Assembly: GCA_905183005.1 (NCBI GenBank)
Contig: CAJJDO010000001.1
Span: forward strand, 625,836-689,835
Reading direction: 5' to 3'
Origin: Paramecium pentaurelia
Taxonomy: Eukaryota > Ciliophora > Oligohymenophorea > Peniculida > Parameciidae
DNA: 64,000 nucleotides
Position 1 is the stretch's first letter. Every line of letters starts with the position of its first letter. The position numbers were made by a program, and so were the translations under genes. The notes under the pieces were generated by a model. It saw only the letters and a program-made list of their open reading frames with translations. It did no database searches and was not told where the DNA came from. Positions 22,926 through 35,425 of the stretch are shown here, piece after piece.

Positions 22926-25900
22926 TCAGGATTCAAATCTTTCAAGACTTTCCATATACATTCTATCTAAATTTTAATTTAATTCTTCTAAATTTTGAAT
23001 AACAGATTAAACTGATTAATCTTTGCCTAAAGGAGATTTTCTAAGTATTGATTAATTTGCAGATCTTGGCTAAAATTTCTTACTTAAATCACTTAATAAG
23101 CCAAAGTTTGTTTAACTTTTAATAGCAGAATTTTTTGCTGGTTTTAACCAATCTGGTTTTAATTTATCATAACTTTAAGAATGTAAGGATTCTTCATCAT
23201 GTACAATCTAATTATAATTTATATTTACATAAGGTTTTTAATTAGTATTTGTATTTTATTCTTCTTGTAAAACAGATGATTATAATTATTATACACTTTA
23301 TATTAAATGATCTCGTTTTTATTATAATTAATCAATCTGATCAACTAATAATTTAAATTCTTATCCTTTCATTTCTATTCCATCTTATAATTTTTATAAT
23401 TAAAATTAAAAATTAATGATTTATTCTTATCCTTAATGCATTTGATAATGTGTTTAAGTAGATAATTCTGTAACTTTCTATTCAATTTATTTATTTAAGG
23501 ATTGTAAATTAGATTATTAAATTTGATACTCTTATTTTATACTCTATAAATCAATAGTAGCATCATCCACTTATTATTATAATTTAGCTTTTTCAATATT
23601 CAATTTTTTTAATTCCTTTTGTAATATGTCAAAATCATTACCCAAAATATCTTTTTATTTCATTTAATCTTATATTTATTTTTCAGTATTTATTAATTAC
23701 TTTTCTATTTATAATAATTCTTATTCTTTCTCTATTGTTAATTGTGTAACTTATTAAAGATTTTTTTTGCCTTTTAATAAATTATCTTAACTAACTTATA
23801 TTTAATATTCTAAATTATCTAATTCTGTCCTTAATTTTTATGATTCTTTTTTTATTTATAAATTCTCATTTTTAGTTTATTTTATTTTCTCCTTTTCAAT
23901 ATTTGATTCCTACATGATTTTATCATATTTTTACATTTCTTACTCTTTATCAGCTATAGCATTATTTAATTATTTTAAAACCCTATCTGCTTCTCTACAT
24001 AATTATTCTGAATTTTTTAATTTTGAATGACAAGTATCTAATTCTTCAAGTAATTATTTCATCTTATTATGTTCATTTTGATATTTTATTTATAAATCCA
24101 TAGTATCCTATTCTTTTTTAGAATGTTCAAATTATAATTCTTCTATATCCTTACTTAATAATTCTTTTTATGAATTCAAATATTCTATATTATTAAGTGC
24201 TCTTTATTAATCTTCCCTTATCTAAAAACTAACTTAATATTAATCCTAGATTCTCTATTAAAGCATTTCAATCTCTTCATTTAATAATCTTATGGATTCT
24301 TCTTTCTCTGCATTTGTATCTTTTAGCCTTTCCATTTCACTCTAAAGTTCTTAAACTTCTTCACACTAAATAATAATTTTAAATTATTACTAATTATTCC
24401 TATTATCTTCCAAGTCTAGTAATTTCATCAGTTAAACATTTTCTAGCTTCATTTTATTTTGCTCTAAATATTTTAAAATCTTCATTAGACTTAGTAAATT
24501 ACACTTCAACTTATTAATGTTATATTTTCAGTTCTTCTTTTTATTACATTATTTATTCAAATTATTCCTCCAATTCTTTACTTATTGTTTCTTTTTCTTA
24601 AAGTAATTATGCTTTCTTATTTTCATAATCTTTCCATTTCTCAGCTAATTATTGTGTTTCAATTTCAAAATCTTTTATGAATTAAGCCTTGATTACATTA
24701 AATTCATCAATCTTCTTGTATTTCTTTTCTGCTCTTCTAAATAGTTTCTTTAATAGAACTATAGAAGATTCTATAGGTTTATCTTAAATTCCTATTGAAT
24801 TTAAAGAATTAGTTGAAACTCTAGAATATAATTCTTATATTTAATCATGAACTTAAGCAGCCACTTCCTCAAGAACACTTTCTTAAGGTAACAAAGGTAT
24901 TCTTTCTAAAACTGTTTCTAATAAATCGACTATACTTTATAACACTTATTCTATGCTTCCTTATAAAGCCATTTCAAATAAAGTTCTTTAACATTATGTT
25001 AAATCTGTTTGAAGTACTGCCTATAATCTAACAAAAAGAGAATTGATTCTATTCAATTATTCAGTTGGTAATTTTTCTTTTGGTTATAACTTATAAGATT
25101 CTAGCTATTATTTTAATTCCTTTAAAGCATCATCTGTCTCTTAACGAACTTAATAGTGTTCTTCTAATTAAGATTTTAGAGAAAGAAAAGCTTTATTCGT
25201 TAATTATCTATCTGTTTCATCTTCACTATCAGAATCATTTTAATAGGTTTGAAGTAAATTTGTAGCTCTTTACATTTTATTCTCTATTTAAGCTATTTCA
25301 GTATCAATCTCTTGCTTTTTCAATTAAACCAATCTAATATTTTATAGTAATTATTAATGATCACTAGGAATTGGTTCTCCATATAATTGTCTTGCTATTT
25401 CATGTTAATTTGAAATAACTTTATTGTCTAAGACTTAAAGTGTAGGAGTTAGAAAACATAGATATTCTATGTAACTGAATGTTCTACAAAAAGGATTATC
25501 ACTAATAGAAAGTATTTTCAAATTTAAAAGAGGTTTAAGGTTTAATAACTACAAAGGATCTTTAATTTAATTTCTAGATAACTTAAGTGTTTCTAAAGTA
25601 TGATTTGTTAAGTTTATCTCAGTTATTTGATTGCCATTCAAATTCAAATTAATCAAAGATGGTAGATATTCTAATCCATGCATTGATTTTATAAAATTAT
25701 CTGAAAGATTAAGTTCTTTAAGTGCTGGCAATCTTAAATTCTCTATTTTTGTTATATTATTATGACTTAAGTTCAATTCCTACAAAAGCACTAATTAATC
25801 TAAATTTTCTATTTTCTATGTAAAATATTAAGATTACAGTCAATTTCATAGATCTCAATGATAATTTTGTTGTTTTAGCTGGCTCTTCACCTTGATTTCG

Positions 25901-25939
25901 AATTAGTTGATCCGTAATTTTGATTTGAGATGCAAACAT
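22926..25939 (-). CDS. Centriolin-like leucine-rich repeat and coiled-coil protein
   Basis: 988 residues after introns of 22 and 25 nt. The N-terminus (QIKITDQLIRNQGEE) resembles the start of the centriolin LRR module. SDS22-type LRRs follow at residues 25-160, for example LQELNLSHNNITKIENL and LINLNLNGNQITEINL, capped by a region like NPFCRTFSYIEYLCFL. From about residue 200 to 850 the protein is continuous coiled coil. A low-complexity tail (PDWLKPAKNSAIKS) ends in SLERFES. In animals, centriolin acts at centrioles and the midbody; in ciliates basal bodies are the natural site. Orthology is inferred from architecture. Confidence 0.8.
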
Positions 25940-26804
25940 AATAATATATAATTAAAAAATTCAATTAAAAATAAGATGGTTGACAAATTCCTTTATATTT
26001 TTATGATCTTAAAATAAAGATTTATATTTTATTTTCAAAATACTGTTATCATATTTTTTATTAGTTAAGATTAAAGAACTTGAAATTAAATAAACAAAAT
26101 ACTTTATTTCATTTGTCTTGTCAATCTAAATATTAATTAATATTTTTCTAAGTTCTTTATATTCTTAAATGATAAGTAGATATAAGCATTTTATTGTTAT
26201 GATATTTCTAAATGATATTTAATATAGTCAAAGTAGTTTGAATATTAATATTAGGTTTAATCTCTTTTAATTTAATTTATTATTTTATATTCATTACATC
26301 TTCTTTTATTATACAGATAGATTCAACTACATATATATTACTTAAAATAAAAATATATTTTAACACTTTCTCATTTTTTATTATAGATTATTACTAAATT
26401 ATTCATCAGACTCACAATTATTTACTTTTTTCATGAAGATCTTTAAATATTTTATTTTATTAATGAAAGTCATTTTCTTAATTTAGTTTAAAAATAGAAA
26501 TTTATATTATCATTTAGATAGGAGTAGTGAAATAATTGAATTACCTTTTTAAAATTAATATCAACTTATATATATAGTTATATTCTGGCAATTTAGAAAT
26601 TCAAAGATTTCTTTTATATTCATTTATGTACTTAAGTTAATATCTTTATTTAGTTAGATTTATTTCTCTAAAGGTATTCTTAATGTGAGTTGGATTTATT
26701 TTTAGTTGTATAAACATAAAATTGATTTGTTTGTGAAATGTATAGCCTGTTTTACAATCCATTTTTGTAAAAAAGTTATCATATTAAAATATAATAATAA
26801 CGGA
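25940..26804. other. Intergenic stretch without supported gene
   Basis: About 865 nt between divergently oriented genes. It is highly AT-rich with many stop-free but compositionally non-coding frames. It presumably holds both promoters. A frame entering the next gene from 26706 (MYKHKIDLFVKC) is open, but its composition suggests 5' untranslated sequence. Confidence 0.5.
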
Positions 26805-27448
26805 ATGATCGAATTCCGCACTCCCAAGTACATTTGTTTAAAAAAAATTGAACCTCCAGTTATAAGATATCAACCTCGCACAATGTTTGTTAAGGTTAAG
26901 CATTTGTTACAGAAAAGAGAGAGTGTTGACACCTCATTGACTTTGAGCTAAACAGATGCAAAAATGCACTCTTAATAATCAGAAATCAGCAATCTTAGTA
27001 CATTTTATTAAAGTTCTGATTAAGCAAAGGAGAACAAAGAATAACCAATTATTGATGTAGTACTTAAAAAAACTAATTCTTTTCATCTAAATTCTAAGAT
27101 GAGAAGTAACAATAAAATCTCAAGAGTCTCTAAGAATTAATTAATGGATGTACTTTAAGAAATAACATCTCCTACATAGACTAGACGTAAATAATAGGTA
27201 ATTTTAATAATTGTTATAAGGTTGTGAACAGGGAATGGGAGTATTCATATAGAAAATAATAAGGGAATAGTACATTTTTCTAATCAATGGACTCAACAAA
27301 TGAATAGGCAACAGCTTTGCCAAAATCTAGAAGTTTCAGTGTGAGATAATCAACTGAATAATAATCAAAGCAATTAAAGGATATGATTGATAAAGCAATT
27401 AAAAATACAAAAACTTTTGATGAATATTTATTAAGCCTAGTGAGATGA
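26805..27448 (+). CDS. Short protein of unknown function
   Basis: 206 residues after one 23-nt intron. The protein starts MIEFRTPKYICLKKIEPP and is basic and Ser/Gln-rich with no membrane span or coiled coil of length. Segments such as PIIDVVLKKTNSFHLNSK look like short linear motifs in a disordered protein. I chose ATG 26805 because coding-like composition begins there. No family was recognised. Confidence 0.6.
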
Positions 27449-27663
27449 ATCATCAATTTTACTATTTTTTTAAATTCTACTTTTGTATATTGTTTTATTG
27501 TAATTCAAAAATAATAAAATATTTGAATTTTTGTATATTAATAAAAATATAAGATTAATATAAGATAATAAAATCTACATGTTAATTATATGATAAAAAA
27601 CAAATTTCTAAATGTTTAATTTTTAATTTTTAAGAAGAATATATATATAATTTATAATTTAAA

Positions 27664-29978
27664 ATGTAACAGCAAGATTAATAATTCAAAACAGTGAAAG
27701 TGAAATCAAATTTTCATCAATTCCAATTATTACCTAATCGTTAAATCCATCGATATAAAATAGAATTGACTATTTATTCAGATATTAATGCATAAAAAGC
27801 AATAACAACTTATAGATAGAAGTTAACAGAAAGTTTGAATACATTTTATTGTATTAATTTGAATATTTATTCTCCAACAAAAATTGCCACTTAAGTTTTA
27901 GGAGGATTAAATGATGTTGATGAGATATAAAATGTTGCAACTTTAAAATTTGTTGAATCTGTTGAAGGAGGAATAAAACTTTAATAAATATTAGCAAGAA
28001 TTGTAAAGTAAATAATGAGTACACAATAAGGAATGGTTTAAATAGGTAGAGATAAATTATTTTGGCCAAAGAAATCTCATTCATTTCATGATCATAAGTT
28101 TGAAATTTGGGAAGGTGTATAAATAGTATAAAAATAATTTGGAGTTGTAATAGATTGTGCTTATAAAATATTAAGATAAAATACATTACTTGATGATCTT
28201 TCTATTACTAAAGAAGTTGATCGTTATGATGGAATGATAGTTATGACAAAATATAATTAAAAATTTTATAGAGTAGATCTTATAGAAACTGGGATGTCTC
28301 CTAAAGATATTTTTATTACTGAAAATGGAGAATAAACTACATTTAAAGAGTATTATAAACAAAGATATAATTTAAAATTAAATGAAAAATAACCATTAAT
28401 AAAGACTACTCTAAAAATAAAAGGGAAATAGGAAGAAAAAGTAATTTATTTAGTTCCAGAATTATGTTAATTAACTGGATTGAGTGATAATGTTAAAAGT
28501 GTATATAATATAATATTATTTAGAATTTTTCAGTAATGAGAGAAGTTGCTAAAATAACAAAACCAAATGCATATGATAGAATAGATTAATCTGAAAAATT
28601 TGCTAAATAAATAAATTCAACAGTTAAAAAAGGATCAAATACTAATTTATTAGATACTTGGGGTTTGAAATTAAATAGTGTATCAATGAATGTTGAAGCT
28701 AAAACTGTTCGTCCTGGTTCATTAATTATGGGTAATGAAAATATTGATTTATCATCTTCAAATCTCAATCTAGATTAATAGACATAAAAAAAGATGTATT
28801 AAGTACCAGAATAGAAATTAGTATGGGTTCTTATTCATTATTATAAAGAAAAAGGATAAGAAGCCAAAAAATTACTACTTGAAAATATGAAATAAGCTAT
28901 TTCTGAATATTAATTTTATGGCTTTTACTCTTAACCAATTATAAGATAATTATAGGAAGAGAGAGATAAGGCATTATTATAATTATGTGATGACTTATAT
29001 AAAGAATCTGAATAAAAATAGTAAAAGATAGAATTCATAATCTTCTTATTACCAGGTTAAAAAAAGAATAGTCGTTTATATAGATGTGCTAAATTTATAT
29101 CCTTATAAAAGATAGGTTGTCCAAGTTAAGTTGTCTTAGAAGATACTTTAACAAAAAATACTCGATCTATAGTTAATAAAATAATGGTTTAAATTTGTGC
29201 AAAATTAGGAGGTGTTCCATGGGCTATTGATAAATTACCTAAACTCTTTTAATAATAGCATACTATGATATGTGCAGCTGAATGTTATGATAGATTACAT
29301 CAAACTAAACATTTAGCCTTTTGTTCAACTGTTGATAAAAATATGACTAAATACCATAGTCAAATATAAAAAGGGGCTGATTACAAAGGTGATAATTTAA
29401 AGAAAAGTTTAATCAAAGCTATGGAAGTTTACAAAGAAAAAAATACTGTTTTTCCACAAATAATAATTATTTACAGAGATGGTGTTTCAGATGGTCAAAT
29501 ACCTGTAGTTCTTGGAGATGAATTTCCTTAATATGATTAGGCAATCAAATAGATAAATCCTTAAAGTAAATTAGTTCTTGTTATTTGTAATAAAAGAGTA
29601 GCAGGAAAGTTCTATCAAGCAGGACATAGACCTGATAATCCTGCATCAGGAACAATTGTTGATAGTAAGGAAATTTGTGAAGGATAATAACCAAACTTTT
29701 ATTTGATCTCTTAAATGACCAGATAAGGTACGTCTTAACCAACACTTTATAAGATATTGCATTCAGATATACCTAATATTGAAAATGATATCAAAGTTCT
29801 TACATATAAATTATGTTGGTTGTATTATAACTTTGCTGGTCCAATAAAGATTCCTGCTCCTGTTAGATATGCTCATTGTTTATGTGAATTTATTGGTTCC
29901 AGATATTAAAGAACTGATAAGGATCCTTTCATTCCTGTAGAGGAATTAGTTAAAAAAGGAGTATTATTTTACATTTGA
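27664..29978 (+). CDS. PIWI: PIWI-clade Argonaute with altered first catalytic residue
   Basis: 763 residues after a 23-nt intron at 28501-28523. VPELCQLTGLSDNVKS and FSVMREVAKITKP mark the PAZ-to-linker region typical of PIWI proteins. The PIWI domain includes VNKIMVQICAKLGGVPW, YRDGVSDGQ (Asp 602 is the second catalytic residue), YLISQMTRQGTSQPTLY and PAPVRYAHCLCEFIG (His 730). At the first catalytic position, where active proteins have the Asp of a DVxH-type motif, this protein has AAECYDRLHQ, that is Glu 532. In Paramecium, PIWI proteins carry scan RNAs and iesRNAs that guide genome rearrangement, and others act in siRNA pathways. Whether this one slices is uncertain. Confidence 0.93.
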
Positions 29979-30017
29979 ATAATTTATTTATATATATAAT
30001 ATTATGTTATTAGATGG

Positions 30018-30454
30018 TCATTCATCATCCAAATTAATTTGACTGCCAAATTTAGCATATAACTTAGCTTTCAAATTATTCATCGATTTGAGTGTCTCTT
30101 CAATTTTCTTAGTATCCTCTTCAAATTATTTCTTAATCTATATTACTTATTCATCTATCAATGTTCTTGCCTTTTTATATAGTGAAAGTTCTTTACTTTT
30201 TCAACATTCACTCTAATGAAAGAATCACCAAATTTATATGGAATCTTCTCATCATCATCCATTAATTCCATTTCATCTTTACCATCTGACAAACGAACTA
30301 ATTCATCTTTTCGACTATCCTTATTTTTATTAATTCTATACGCTTAATTCAATCTAATAAGTTCATGATATTGCATATTCAATCTGCTAAAAGAATTGAT
30401 TTTTTATTAATCTTGTCTATCTACTTCTATATTGTCAGTACTTGTAAATTTCAT
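30018..30454 (-). CDS. PFDN4: Prefoldin subunit 4
   Basis: 136 residues after a 26-nt intron. The beta-strand segment KIPYKFGDSFIRVNVEKA and the C-terminal LKAKLYAKFGSQINLDDE are hallmarks of the beta-type prefoldin subunit PFDN4, flanked on both sides by the expected coiled-coil helices. It would form part of the hexameric cytosolic prefoldin that passes unfolded actin and tubulin to CCT. Length agrees with PFDN4 of animals (134 residues). The stop codon is 39 nt from that of the convergent PIWI gene. Confidence 0.93.
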
Positions 30455-30514
30455 TATTTATAATTTTAATGTGTTGAGTACTAATCAATTGCATTGCAAG
30501 CACTTTCTAAAAAA

Positions 30515-30691
30515 TCAAAGGATGGTTTAAAAAAGATAGAGGTGAATGTATATTTTATCTTAAGAGCCCCTCTAAGATGACTAAATTAGATAAAGTCCAT
30601 CACCATCAATGGCTGCTTAAGCACCAAAATATTCATGAGGATGAGAAAGATAATCATAATTTTGATGGTACCTTCTAAAAGTAATAGACAT
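30515..30691 (-). CDS. Possible 58-residue protein
   Basis: A frame from ATG 30691 to TGA 30515-30517 encodes MSITFRRYHQNYDYLS then HPHEYFGAQAAIDGDGLYL. The composition looks protein-like and the Gln codons are TAA/TAG, but there is no similarity I can name. It lies upstream of PFDN4 on the same strand. It could be a real small gene or a chance frame; the surrounding 30455-30944 holds nothing else convincing. Confidence 0.3.
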
Positions 30692-30944
30692 TCTATTACT
30701 TTTTTTATGACATTAGTACCTTAAAATTAGAGGTATTGATTGATGAAAGAAGTGTGCCATTGATTATATTATAAATACATCATTAAAATAAAATATTCTT
30801 AAATCTTAAAATATTCTTCTTCTCATATACCTAAATATATATTATGATTTTAATATCTTTAACATAAATTTCAAAATTTATTCAGATACTAATTAATAAT
30901 ATATAACAATCTCAAATTTTATATTTAAATTATATAACAAATAA

Positions 30945-33900
30945 ATGCTTCAACCAATTAAATGGGCTTAGATTAGTAATTTTCTATGTAATTTAAGCTA
31001 GATACTCCCTGTTGGATTTTCAATGACCAAAAATTAATACCTGGAGTTATTCTATAAGTTTCTCCTTTTTTGATTAGCACAGCTGAAGGCAATATAGCTG
31101 ATTCCAAAAATGTATATTAAAGAAGTTTAGATAATGTACAAGAACTCGAAGATTTGATTGATCTATCAATTTTTAATGAAGCTGAAGTTCTTAATGCTTT
31201 GTATCAAAGATTTTAACAAAAAAAATTTCAAATTTTTTGTGGAGCATCTTTTCTCAGTATGAATCCAATTCATAAAGAAAATACAAAATCTTAACAATTG
31301 TAATAAATTGCTCTAAATTCTTTCCATTAAATGATTGATATACCTTAATCAATTATAATGACTGGAGAATCAGGATCAGGTAAGTCTGAAATTAGTAAAT
31401 AAATTTAGTTATAGCTTTCAAAATTTGGTAATCTTCACACTAAAGTTTTGGCTTGCAATTAAATTATTGAAGCATTTGGAAATGCTAAAACTTAAAGAAA
31501 TTCCAATTCATCTCGTTTTGGAAGGGTTACAAAAATGCTTTTTGATAAAGATTAAAAGTTATGTGGTATTCATATTACAGCTGTTTCCCTTGAAAAATCA
31601 CGCATCTATAATGTACCATAAGGAGAATGTAATTTTAACATATTTTATTAATTCTTGAATTATGGATAATTGACTTTATTTAATATCAATACAAATCAAT
31701 AACAAAATCTGATTCCAAATCCTTTAAATTCAAAAGCATCTTAATAATAATCTTAAAAGGAAACTTAGCAATTATAAGATACTCTTGATGCTCTTAAATT
31801 ATTTAATATTAATATTGATGTAATTTTAGGAATATTGGCTTGTATTATAAAATTAGGTAATATATAATTTGAAGATCATAATAGTGATTGTACAATTAAT
31901 GATTAGAAATCAATTCTATAGATAAGTCAATTACTTGGAATTTCAGATAAAGAATTGATAAGATGTTTATGTTATAAATAGAGATAATTACTGAAAAATG
32001 AAATAGTTGATACTCCATTAAGTAGAATAGAATGTATAAATTAATAATAAAATATAATAAAGCAATTATATGAAAGATTATTTGAATTCTTAATTGATTC
32101 AATTAATTGTTAGTTGTCTACATAAATAAATAAGTATTAAATAAGCATAGTAGATTATTTTGGTTTTGAATAAAATACAGTAAATAGTTTTGAGTAATTA
32201 CTAATTAATTATTCTTAAGAAAAGATATAATAATTCTATCTTTTTGATATTTTTCAATGTGATACTAAAATATTTTAATAAGAGGGTTTGAGTAACAATT
32301 AAGGACCAACAAATTATATAAATAATATAACAATTTTAGAATGTTTAGAAAGACCTCCTTTAGGGATTTTGAATATTTTAGATGATAGTTGCAATGTGGC
32401 TGGTACAGATGAAACCTTTTTAACAAAAGTTAAAAATGCCTTTGTTAACAATCAAATAATTACATATCCAAAATCTTAATCATAACCAATATTTAAGGTT
32501 AGACATTTTGCAAGAGAAATTGAATATAATGTTATTGGATTTCGAATTAAAAATAAAGATGAAGTTAATAAATAGTTTTAAATTTTACTTTAAAAATCAA
32601 AGAATTAATATATTTCAACTATATATTAACAAATAATTACATAAAAATATGTAGGAACAGTTGCAAGAACTGAATTATAAAACTTAATTACTTCTCTTAA
32701 AGATAACAACAATTATTTCATAAGATGTATTAAACCTAATGATTAATTAATACAAGATTAATTTAATCAATCATTCGTTTTAAATTAGATTAAATATTCT
32801 TGTTTAGTGGAAAGTCTATAGATGAGGAAGGATGGTTATCCATACAGAAGAACTTATTAATAATGTTATATGGATTATTTTGGAGTAATTTAATAGAAAA
32901 AGGTTGATTACAAGACAGCAATTATAAATTACATAAAAAAAAATTTTGAATTTTCAGATGATTAAGTATTATTTGGAAATAGATTGGTATTCTTTAAATA
33001 TCTAACATATCGAATTATTAAATAGGAAATAAATAAATAAAATAGTTTAAAATAATAGGCTGCATAAAAATTGTAGAATGCTTGGATTTGTTATAAGAAC
33101 AAAATGATTTTTCGAGAATTTCAATGTAGAATTATATATATATAAGCTCACATTAGAGGATATTTAGAAAGATAAAGATATGTTAGATATATGTAGTCTA
33201 TTGTTTTTATTTAATTTAAAATAAGAGAATGGTTAAAAAGAATAAATTATAAAAGAAATTTATAAGCTGCAAAAATAGTTCAAAAATATTTTAAGAGAAT
33301 TTGTGCAATTAAATAAATGATTGTTGAAGAATAATGTGCTATCAAAATATAAAGATTTATAAGATAAAAATAATTATATTAAGACTAATAAATTGAAAAT
33401 GATATAAAAAAATTATTATTTAAAGTGACAGATTAAGCATGGAAAGTAATTGTATATAGAGCTGCTACTAAAATTTAAAAAACATGGAAGGGTTACATTA
33501 CACGTTTAATTAATGAAGATAATATATAATCAATTAAATTAGCTGGATTTTTAGTAACAGCCAATCAAGCTGCAATTACAATCTAAAAATATGTTAAAAG
33601 ACAATAATAAAGAAGATATTATTAATCATTAAGAGCAGCCACTACTTATATTTAGGGATGGATTAGAAGTAAATGGTTGACAAATCTATTTTAAAGGATT
33701 AGATATGCTACAATAATAATATAAAGAGGAGTGAGGAAATATTTCAATTAGTATAGAAAATAAAGAAAGTATGAAGATATAGTATTAAAACCTTTGGAGA
33801 ATGAATTGAATAGGATAAGAGAATAAGAATTTATGAATCTGCATGATAGTTATATTGAATCTATTTTGGAGAATGAATAAGAAAATATTCCTGGGAAAAA

Positions 33901-35406
33901 GATTGACTTATTCAGTTAAGTAATAGATTTAGAAATATTGACAGATGTAAGTGAAATATATGATACATTATGGACATCATTATATAAGAGATGTTTTAAG
34001 GAATGTTATGAAAAATAGAATTATATTTCTACATACTCTATAGGAGAATGTCATGCATATGTTGGAACATTATAAAATAAAATTTATTCTTGGGGATTAA
34101 ATGATTCATTATAATAAGGATTACTTAAATAAAATACAAATAAAATTAATTAGATATAATTTCCATTTAAAATAAAATCTATTAAATCTGGAGCTAATCA
34201 TGGATTAATTTTAACTTAAGACAATGTTTTGTATTCAACAGATGAAAAATAATGTATTTTAAAAAATGTTAAATTATTCTCTGTTTATAATGATGATAAT
34301 GTAGCTGTTGATGAAAACAATTTAATTTATATTTGGAAAAAAAAATAGAAAAATCCAATTGAATTGAAATCATGGAGTACCTTCATTAGAATGAGTTAGA
34401 TATAGTAGAAGATATAAATACATTAAATTTCACATGGTTTATAATTCTTCATAGTATTATCAACTAATGGGATGATGTTCTCTATGGGTGAAAATACAGT
34501 TGGAGAATTAGGTATAAATAGAGGTCATTCTAAAAATGAATTAACTTTAATAGAATTATCTGATAAAATAGCAGAAGTGCATTGTGGAATGAAACATACT
34601 ATTGCCAAATCTACTTTAGGAAAAGTATACACTTGGGGCTGGGGTCAAATGGGATAATTAGGACATGGAAACCTTAAAGATGAAGCTTCTCCTAAGATTT
34701 TACCATTTGAATCAAAAGTTCTTTAGGTGATGGCTGGTCACAAATAATCTATTGTTATTTTAGATACAAAAAAGATTTATTGGTGGGGTACTAATTCTTG
34801 CTTATAATATCAAACAAAACCTGTTGAATATATGACTAATTATCCAGCAGTTAGAGTTATATGTAATTGGAGTAGAACTTTAAGTATTGTTTATATAACA
34901 TTTGCAAAGACTTATAAATGTATAGATAATAACATAAAATTGAAAAATAAAATTATCAATTAAATGGTTAGCAAATGGAGTGAAAATGATATTTATTCTT
35001 TAGATCCTCCTTATTGTGATAATTTAGCTAATTATTTCAATCAAATGAAAAAGCCTTAACAAAAATTAAATATTAAATTTGCTTCAAAAATTGAACATTA
35101 ATAATTGGTTAAATAACTTTAGTAATCTCCATTTAATTTACTTGATGATGTGAAAGATTCAAGTTGTTTTTTTAGTTTTAAAAATGAATCCAATATTTTA
35201 TTACAAAAATAATTATTAGAACATTCTGAAAATACAGATATTATCAATGCTAAATCTTATCATATCGATAATTCAAATAAGTATAATTTTATTTATTATT
35301 TAGACTCAAATTGCTTAAATCTGTTAAAAAATATAGGAATGATCCTTAATTATAAGAAATACTAAAATAATCTGAATTAAGTGATATATTATAATATATA
35401 AATTGA
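30945..35406 (+). CDS. Myosin with IQ motifs and a C-terminal RCC1/ATS1-like propeller
   Basis: 1,470 residues after introns of 26 nt (near the 5' end) and 23 nt (near the 3' end). The motor fills the first 700 residues: GESGSGKSE P-loop at about 131, NSNSSRFGR switch I, DYFGFEQN switch II, and an actin-binding region followed by FIRCIKPND. IQ-type helices follow (for example AAKIVQKYFKRICAIK and ATKIQKTWKGYITRL). From about residue 1,020, RCC1-type repeats appear, such as YSWGLNDSLQQGLL and VYTWGWGQMGQLGHG. Myosins with RCC1/ATS1-like tails are known from ciliates and other alveolates. The switch II core has Tyr where most myosins have Ile or Leu. Likely a divergent transport myosin. Confidence 0.9.
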
Positions 35407-35425
35407 TATATTTAAGCAATCGAAA

